Below, piece by piece: positions 23,701 through 32,700 of a stretch of DNA of 64,000 nt (positions are counted from its first letter, which is position 1; each line of letters opens with the position of its first letter). The stretch is from Tanypteryx hageni (Eukaryota; Arthropoda; Insecta; Odonata; Petaluridae). The stretch spans positions 87,042,964 through 87,106,963 of the forward strand of contig CM054118.1 of assembly GCA_028673005.1 (NCBI GenBank), read 5' to 3'. The position numbers and the translations under genes were made by a program. Below the pieces are notes generated by a model. It saw nothing but the letters and a program-made list of their open reading frames with translations, was not told the origin of the DNA and made no database searches.

Positions 23701-26700
23701 TTTTGCTGTGAATGACTGCCAATTACCGTATTGACTCGAATATAGTGCGATGCTTTTTCCCTCAATATGTACCCCCTAAAAGTTGCAGTCGCACTATATT
23801 CGAGTACTTGTTGCATTCGTACTACGTATTGACCCGAATATAGTGCGATGTTTTTTCCCTCAATAAGTACCCCCTAAAAGTTGCATTCGCACTATATTCG
23901 AGTACTTGTTGCATTCGTACTACGTATTGACCCGAATATAGTGCGATGTTTTTTCCCTCAATAAATACCCCCTAAAAGTCGCATTCGCACTATATTCGAG
24001 TACTTGTAGCTTTAAAACATAAGTGTGTATTACACGTCTCCGCACGCGTTTCAGCGCATCTATTTATAATCGCTACATTGTAAAGGAGGTGGGCGTTCAT
24101 GTTACGACACTACATTGTACAAATATACCGGAAAGGCGCCTTGAGGAGAAAATCGAAAATAGATCAAGGCTAAATTGTAGCAACTTCACATACGTGTTGT
24201 TTCCCCGGAATCGTCTTTTACATACGTGTTGTCTTGCGGTCTCGGTAGCTCTTACGCCAGTGTTTTTGTATTTATAATTTCTGAACCTTTACCCTTATTA
24301 TTTAATGATGGATAGAGAAAAGGAAATTGATCATGTTGAGAAAAAGGCTTCTTCCAAATCCCAAGTTAACAAAGGAATCCGACGAAATTATGATATGAGC
24401 TTTAAAATACTCGTGGCTCAAGAAAGAGAAAAAACAAACAATGTTCAAGTTTCGAAGAAGTATGGTGTTCCAGAAGCAACTATACGTTTATGGTGGAAGC
24501 ATTTAGATAAATTTGAATGTGCTAATTCAACCAGGAAGGCATTTAGAGGACCTTCAAAAGGAAGATTTGAAGACCTCGAAAATCGTGTCTATGATTTTGT
24601 GATGGAAAAACGAAGCGAAGGCTTTCCCATCATTCGACAAGATATAATGATGAAAGCTTTGGAAGTGTCAAGGGAATTTAAGATTCCACGCAGTGATTTC
24701 AAAACAAGCATCGGTTGGTGTAGAAGGATGATGCGAAGAAAAGGCCTTGATCTTCGACGCCGCACTTCTCTAGCTCAACGCCTTCCAAGTGATTATGCTG
24801 AGAAGTTATTACATACCAGAGGTATGTTATAAACTTACGTAAAAAGCACGGCTACTTACTTGGGCAGATGGGAAATGCCGACCAAACTCCGGTTTGTTTT
24901 GATATGCCATCAAACGTCACTGTAAATACTAAAGGCGCTAAATCAGTGTTGATTAAAACCACTGGAAATGAGAAAACTAGAATCACCGTAATGCTTGCAG
25001 TTACGGCCGACGGGCGAAAACTGACTCCTTATGTAATTTTAAGGCGTAAAACAATACCAAAGGAAAAGTTGCCATCAGGGGTGATCTTTCGTGTGCAGGA
25101 AAAGGGATGGATGAATGAAGAACTTGTGTTAGATTGGCTGAATGTAGTCTGGGGTAGGCGCCCGGGTGCATTACTATGTCAGAGGGGAATGCTCGTACTC
25201 GATGCGTTTAAGGGTCACCTGACAGAAAATGTGAAGAAGAGAATGGCTGAAATGCATACGGACCTAGTTATTATTCCCGGAGGAATGACATCGCAATTGC
25301 AAGTGTTGGATGTCGTGATTAATAAGCCTTTCAAAGATTTCTTGAGAAAGGAATATAATGAGTGGCTATTGGCCGGAAACCATGAATTTACTCCATTGGG
25401 AAAGATAAAGAAACCGTCGGTCACTGTATTAGGGAAGTGGATCAAAACAGCCTGGGACAAAATCACCACCGAGTCTATTGTGCATGGATTTAAGAAATGT
25501 TGTATATCCAACAGCATGGATGGTAGTGAAGACGGTGTTTTGTGGGATGAAGAGAGTGACGGCAATGACTCAAATGCTGTTTCAACTTCAGGAGATGAGG
25601 AAAAAGGAGAGAAAGGAGAATATGATTAAATATTGGAAGGTAGTTTCTCGTAAGTACCTATAAAAGCTATACATACTTAATTAAAATGTTGGCATTAAAA
25701 TATGTTTAAATTGTTTTCAGGACCTTGGAAAAACTTGTAATATTCAGTGCCTGCACGATTCACGAGTTTAGAGAAAATTATAATTCAAAAAGAGAAAATT
25801 AAATGTGTTTTTCCTTTTTCTAAGTTTCCCTTCAAAATACTTGGGGTCGCACTATATTTGGGGTCGCATTATATTCGGGCTAATACGGTATTTCATTTTG
25901 GGGATCAATGGGTTTCTGAATGTCAGTACTGAATACAGTAATAATCTAACCTTCAGTCTATAAGACGCAAGCTGTTTTTGGGAGTAATTCTTCTGGAAAA
26001 ATAGTGCGTTTTATTGCCCGAAAAATACAGTAATATTAATGTCTTTACTGCTGTTACAGATTTAACAAATTTGACTGAACTTTGCATTACTGGATATGAA
26101 AGAGATAGAACATGATACGATATTTTTCAAAAGGATAACTACTCCAAACATTTACCATTCCTGATGCAAGCATTCTTTGACCATTGGATCCAGAGCAATC
26201 GGAGGAAGTACTGCATTGGCTTCCCCAGAAGAGCCTTCTCCACGCATCCTCGGGAAAAGTGGAAGCCAAGGCAAGGACGGGTGCTGCCAGAAGAGGCCGC
26301 ATTGGTGGAAACGGGCATTTGGACTCGTGTCCAATGACCGCCCACTTTCGCACTCTCCTGCTGTGGAAGATTGTCCAGTGTCCAAGCAGCGCACATAACC
26401 AGTGATTCCTGATGCCTCTTCACAAGTCTGAGGTCAAAAATCAAAGCAACCTTCTATCAAATATGAGTCAAGCCTTTCGGTGGACCATCTTTTACAACAT
26501 CTTTTGACGGAAGACTTAATTTATAACAGAATTTCCAAGCTAGAGTTACTGCTGGAATTTGATTACTACAGTCAACTCTCGATTAACCAGGGGCAGATTA
26601 ACTGGTTTGCAGATTAACCGTGGTAAAAAATAATAGACCGTGCATTTGTGAAAAAATTAAAATTATGTACCACAAATCAGCGAAAACATCTATATATTAT

Positions 26701-29700
26701 AGTTGGGAGCATGAACAAAGGCAGGTGGCAACTGTATGCACAAAGGCAAGGAGTGTTGTGAGGTTTCTCTCGCTCCTTTACTTGACCAATCAGCATCAGT
26801 CAGTTATGTACAGTTGCGGCATGTACATTTGCAGCATGATTTGTGTTTATTTGCATGTTCTACAATTGAGATTTAAATAATACCATCTTGTGGTGTTCGA
26901 AAATGGAGGGCGAAGGAAATAAATGCAAGGTTTTGCACAAACAAGCAAGAGAAATAATATATAAACTGTACCAGTACTTGAAAAACGAGTCGGCAGATGC
27001 AGACGAAGCAACAAGTAAAGTTGGTTACAATGTTGCCAGCTGTCAAGAGCAAATGGCGAGCACTTGTGGCATAGGACTTTCTGCATCATACATCATTTTC
27101 TGAGCATAAGGTTATGCAGGCTGGCAGTTTGGCAGCAATGTAACATTTCTCTCTCTCTGCACAGTGATCTCGACTCACCCGCCTTTGTTCATCCTCCCAA
27201 CTATAAAAGGCATCTATTGTTTGGAACTCTATAGTAACCAATAGATGCAACATTGTGTCTACTGCAGCATGAGAACACCCCTCCCCCTTGCCAATCAGAT
27301 GTGTAGCCTACAATACTGGCACCCGCAGCCTGTTATTCTGTCAGTGTTCTGTGCAAACTTGAGCTGTGCAGTGTTATTGACCATTTATAGGTTTAAATGT
27401 GATAAAATAACTCGAGTAATTAAAATGTCAGAATCCAAGCAAAAATGTGTAGTGCTTAACATTCAACAAAAACTTGAAATTGTCGAAAATTGGAAAAAGG
27501 GAGGAATGTTAAACAACTTGCATTACAATATGGAATAGAGGAACAAATGGTTTGTGATTTGAAAAATAAAATGGATGAATTAATTTCTTTTGCATCCTTG
27601 TCGAGTTCTTCAAGCAAACTGAAAAATTGAAAAACCATGAAAAAGTCCTCTTATGACGAACTTGATAAGGCAATGCTGGTTTGGTTCAATCAGCAACAGG
27701 CACAGGGAATGCCAGTGTCTGGACTAACCTGCACTAAACAAGCAAAACTTTTCTTTGAAGCCCTTGGAATGGAAGATAACTTTGATGCGTCTTCTGGCCG
27801 GTTAACCAGGTTCAAACAACACCATTGGATTTGTGAAAATAGTATTCAAGGAGAGGAATTAATTGGGAATGCAACAGCTGCTCACGAATTGTGCTGAATT
27901 TCAAGAGTTTATTAATCAGAAGAGTTACTACCAGCCCAAATATACAATGCCGATGAAAATGGTCTCGATACATACCAAAACTTTGGCATTCGAAAATGGA
28001 CGACATGCCCAGAGACATAGATCCAGTAAAGAAAGATTGACATTGTGTTGCTCGAATGCATCAAGACAGAAATTAGCTGTGATTGCCAAAGCGAAAAAAC
28101 CACGCTCTTTTAAAGGAACTGAAGCTTCAAAGTTGCCTATTCACTATTTCAATAAGAAAGGAGCATGAATGAACAAAGACATTTTTAAAGAATGGTTTGA
28201 TAAAAAATTTGTGCCACAAGTCCGTGATCCATCTTTGGCCTTGACATTTAACAATTATTCCATTTGGTAGTACTTCCTTAGGCACTGTTTTGCATTTCAA
28301 AATAACATACGGCGGCAACTTTGTTCCATCCACTAATACAGTCAGCATTACAGTAATGCAGTTTTTCATTCCCGGAAGTTTTTATGACATTTTTTGCACC
28401 TTTTTCGTTGACTGTATAATTGGATGGCAATGTCGAAGTAAATGGGTGTCTTATCTGCATTACCCATTTGGCTTGGAAGGTAATTTTGAATTTTCCGCAA
28501 CCGAATTACATGCCTCTGGAAAGTTATTAGTTTGTCCGTGAAGTCGGAAGGTAGACGCTGGCAAAGTGAAGTTCTTTGTCGCAGGCTAAAACCATTACGA
28601 CGCATCATATGCACATACCATCCATTACTAGCCTTAAATTTTTGGTGTGGAATGTTTTGCGATTGTGCTAATTCTTGGGCTTTCAATTTAATGATATCCC
28701 ATGTCACCGGTTTACCATACATTCTTTGAATACCACAAAGTTTGCAATTCCCTCTTCTAATGCATGAAATTGGCCTCGTTTTGGTCCACTAAATGATCTT
28801 CGTGTTGAGTTAGCACCTTCAAGTTTCTCTTTTGCATGCTTCCACCTTCGCACATTTGCTTCAGTCACATTGTATTTCCTTCCACAATTATTTGTTTCTT
28901 CAGCATAGTGCACCACCATTAACTTAAAATTTCTGTCGTAACTTCTTCTAATTCCTTTCGATACATTCCCTCCATCAGTTCCTTTTTTCTCTATGCGATC
29001 TGCCATTTGTTTGGGGTATCTTATTTAAAGTTATAAATAATAACTTGTCACTATCTCAATTTAAAACTCGGCAAAGCATATACTACTAAAGTGCTCTCGT
29101 AAATTTTCTACACTCTGAAACTCACGTCCACTTTACGTCTGCCATTGGCATACCAAACGCAAAGCATCATGTTTAAATTGTAGTAGATATGTTTAAATTG
29201 TATGTCTTGTTTACATTGTATTACTAGACACCTTAACTGGTGCCTACACGACTTTGTGTTTCATATTACGCACGGAACCGCCCAGCTGTAGTAATTTTTT
29301 TTCAACTTGTAACGGGATTACCTACCCAGCTCTAAACACTTGCTTACTGCCGAAGTGGAACCATTGGTCTGTGGGAGCAATTTTAAGAAATTTGACCTTA
29401 AATTTTTAAAGTATTGTAGTAATTAATTAAATACGATGCATTACTTTATGCAATAATAAATATTTTAACGGACATACACTTGGCATTGGGTGTTTCATGG
29501 TGCATGGTGTATTCTAACCTTAAATCCTCCTACTCCATTCTAAGACAATACCTAATATTTTTAATGGCATTTTTGTGAAAAACCTCATTGTCCTTTCGGG
29601 TAAATACAGTATTTTTACACGGTAAATGTGTTCATAAATATTGGATGTAATTTGAACTAAATAAGTTTACATTAAATCCATTTTGTACCACGTTTTGACT

Positions 29701-32700
29701 AATTTTGTTTTAACTGTGATTTTGGGGTATCGGTGACCTCCTTCCCCCCATTACCCCAGTTAATCGAGAGTTGACTGTATTTAGAAAGTTCCAATAGCCA
29801 TAAAAAAATTTGGGAAAACCAAATATACATTTTTACAGTGAAGCAGTCACCATTAGCAGTGATTCACTGATAACCCTCTGAGCATTAAGTTTTTTCCCCC
29901 TGTGTGTGTTCCAACATTGTTTTTTTCTGGATTTCACTAACATTTCTTATTCTGTGACTTAAGAAAATGTAGAAATTTTATTAGAACTAAATTATTTATT
30001 TTAAAATTTTTCCAAATTTAACACAATTAAATATAGTTATACAATATTAAAATTATATTAAATATTATCATAATTGCATTGCATAACTCCTAATTACATT
30101 ACAAAAAGACTGAAATTATGTATTTTTCACCTGTCATGAAAAAATTAGACCCCATTGTCTTAACTAATATCCACTCAATAGAATTTACTGATGAAATTAA
30201 GTTTCTGGGTGTTATTCTTGATCCGCAACTTAAGTGGAGTGCTCACATTGAGTACTTATGTAAAAAATTACTAGAATATTTTATCTCTTTTTTGTGCTGA
30301 GGCACACTGTTAGTATTGAAGTTTTAAAAATGCTCTACTTTGCACATTTTTATTCTCATATTAACTATGGTATTGTACTCTGAGTTTCATCTTCACATTT
30401 GATTGTTATTTTCAGGCTACAAAAAAGGATAATACGTTCTCTATGTAATGCTCCCTACAGGGCACATTGTAACCCACTTCTCAGGATGCTGAATATTTTG
30501 ACTGTGCCCTGTGTATATATCCTTAAAGTTGTTTTGTATGTTAATACCAATTTGTCAATCTTTCAAAAAAATAGTGATTCACAATTATAACACTAGAGCT
30601 AGTGATAATCTACATGTTCAATACCACCGGCTAAATGTGTACAGAGAGCCATAGATCGATGAGTGTTAAACTATACAATAAATTGCCAGCATGTATTAAG
30701 GATAAGAAGAGCCAGGTACAGTTTAAGAGGGATGTAATTCAACTTTTTAATGGACAAATGTTTTTTTTCTGTGAGTGAGTTTATGCAGTCCTGACGATAT
30801 TTGTGTCTTTTGCTACACAGGACTGCTTCTAAGCTGCACCCTTGTTTTTGTCTTTTATTTGTACGTTTCTTTTTATGATGTATCTTATGCCCTTGCCATC
30901 ATGTTGGGTCTACTGGACAAATAAAATTATTATTATTGTACCATAATGTCATAACATAAATCATAATTATATTACATTATACCATAATATCATTACATAA
31001 ATCAAAATTACATTACATTGTATCATAAAGTCATAAGAGAGCCAAGACAAAACTAAAGCCACCTATCAGCATTAATAAATATTAATAAAACCCATAATAT
31101 CGGCAGAATGGAAAACAAATCCACGCATTTGCAACTGATTAGAAGGCACAAAATGTGAGAACATGCCAGGCGCGTTGCCATTTTGGTGAAGATCATGGCA
31201 AACGCATTCAGCGCATCACTAACACTCGGAGGGTTAATAAATTATAAAAAAACATTAATAAGCTTTGTAGCTGAAATGCAGATCTGATTTTCCTAACCTT
31301 TTTTATGGCAATTACAGAGTTAAATATTTTATAAAAATAAGAATTGTACAGCAAAAGTAGAAATACAGCCGAACAACCCAGCAGTCAAGACTTCAAAACT
31401 ATCTTTTAGGAGACTTTTTAAATTTAGCAAAACAATATGAACAATTAAAAAACTTACACGCAGTTTCTGGCTCCATGGAAATGGTTTTGGTGAAATTAAT
31501 CTAATTTTTTTCTTGAGAGACCAATCAACTGGAATGTTAATTTGTTGATGCTGAAGTGGAAATTCCTAAAAATGCACAAAGGTATTAACATATAATAAAA
31601 TATTATTACTAATAAAACACATGAAAAGTTTTGCTCTTTTGAAAAATTAAGAAAATACTTTTTATATAAAGTTCAAATCCATCAATTACAGTAGAAACCC
31701 ATTATAATGTGGCAGTTTGGGGGCATTAAGAATGACTGTTTAACAAGTCACCTGCAGTATGATGGAATGCCATATTTACTGCCCCATCTGAACTATGAGA
31801 AGGACATAAAAGATTATTTTTTCTGATAAGATCCCTTTCATACAAAAGAGGGAAACCACATATTTGTCCCACTCTTGTTTTGATGTAAAGAAATGAAGCA
31901 ATTATGCGAGTAAATACATATGATCTGAGAAGGCATGGCTATTTATCTTTGCAGTCTGTTAAAGAGCAAAATGACAATAAAACACACAAATCCTTTACAT
32001 TAAATGTTTATTTTAATCAGAGCTTTTAAAACTTTGACAAGCCTTTCACTAATCAGAATAATGCATACATGATGCATATAAAGTAGAACTTCCTTGAACG
32101 TCGCTTCCTGCAACACTTTTACTTGGTATCCTAGCATGCAATGAGCTTCTCCATACACCGTGGCATGATTTGCTTTTATCTGGTTCCACAATGAATAAAT
32201 CCTTGATTATGGAAAAGAACATACACTCATAATGATCAATTCCACTTTGTATTCAGATATCAAGCTAGAACTGTGGTGGGTCCTTTTTATCTTCAAACAA
32301 GCTAAGTGCAGCAAATTTACAGAGATTTTGGCAAGTTTGAACCATAATTATGGGCTCATAGTAAGAAAGTTGCAGAATGCTCATAAGCTACTACATAAAA
32401 ATTACAGTAAACCCTTCTCTTACGTTGATTTTATAATATACAGTTAAATATAGGTGACATATTTACCAAACATGCACAAAATTTTGTTATACATGGTCCT
32501 AAATTGGATGTGCAATGCATTCTGCATATGTGTTTGACATGGGAAAGCTTTAAGTCTATACAAACATGACTTTTACCACAAGGTATTAAATTTGCGCAAC
32601 ATGGTTTTGTCCAATGTGGCCTTTTCTAAGAACGCATCCTCTACAAGGGACTACTGTATGTAAAAATAAATTGTTTATATAAGAATGGATAACTGAATTT

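Larger units (their letters stand above)
23726..25888 (+). mobile_element. pogo element, near-intact, TA target
   Basis: Ends CCGTATTGACTCGAATATAG and CCGTATTAGCCCGAATATAA (inward), with TA at 23724-23725 and 25889-25890. Length 2163 bases, in the range for autonomous pogo-type elements. It holds a 98-bp tandem repeat just inside the left end and a transposase with one frameshift. It lies in DONSON intron 4, transcribed against the host gene. Confidence 0.92.
26569..29777 (+). mobile_element. Tigger/jerky element with nested insertions, TA target
   Basis: Ends CAGTCAACTCTCGATTAACC (left) and CAGTCAACTCTCGATTAACT (inward at right), with TA at 26567-26568 and 29778-29779. Length 3209 bases. 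It carries the N-terminal half of its own plus-strand transposase (27427-28224), an inserted inverted-repeat element (26698-27205) and the 5' half of a pogo element on the minus strand (28225-29611). Its own DDE second half is gone. It lies in DONSON intron 3. Confidence 0.85.

Noticed and set aside
23727..24008. CRISPR-like array
   Set aside because: Units are contiguous 98-bp tandem repeats without variable spacers and lie inside a pogo element.
26139..26444. Longer open frames overlapping DONSON exon 4
   Set aside because: They are in the two wrong frames; the frame with HPSLPWLPLFPR fits the splice phases.
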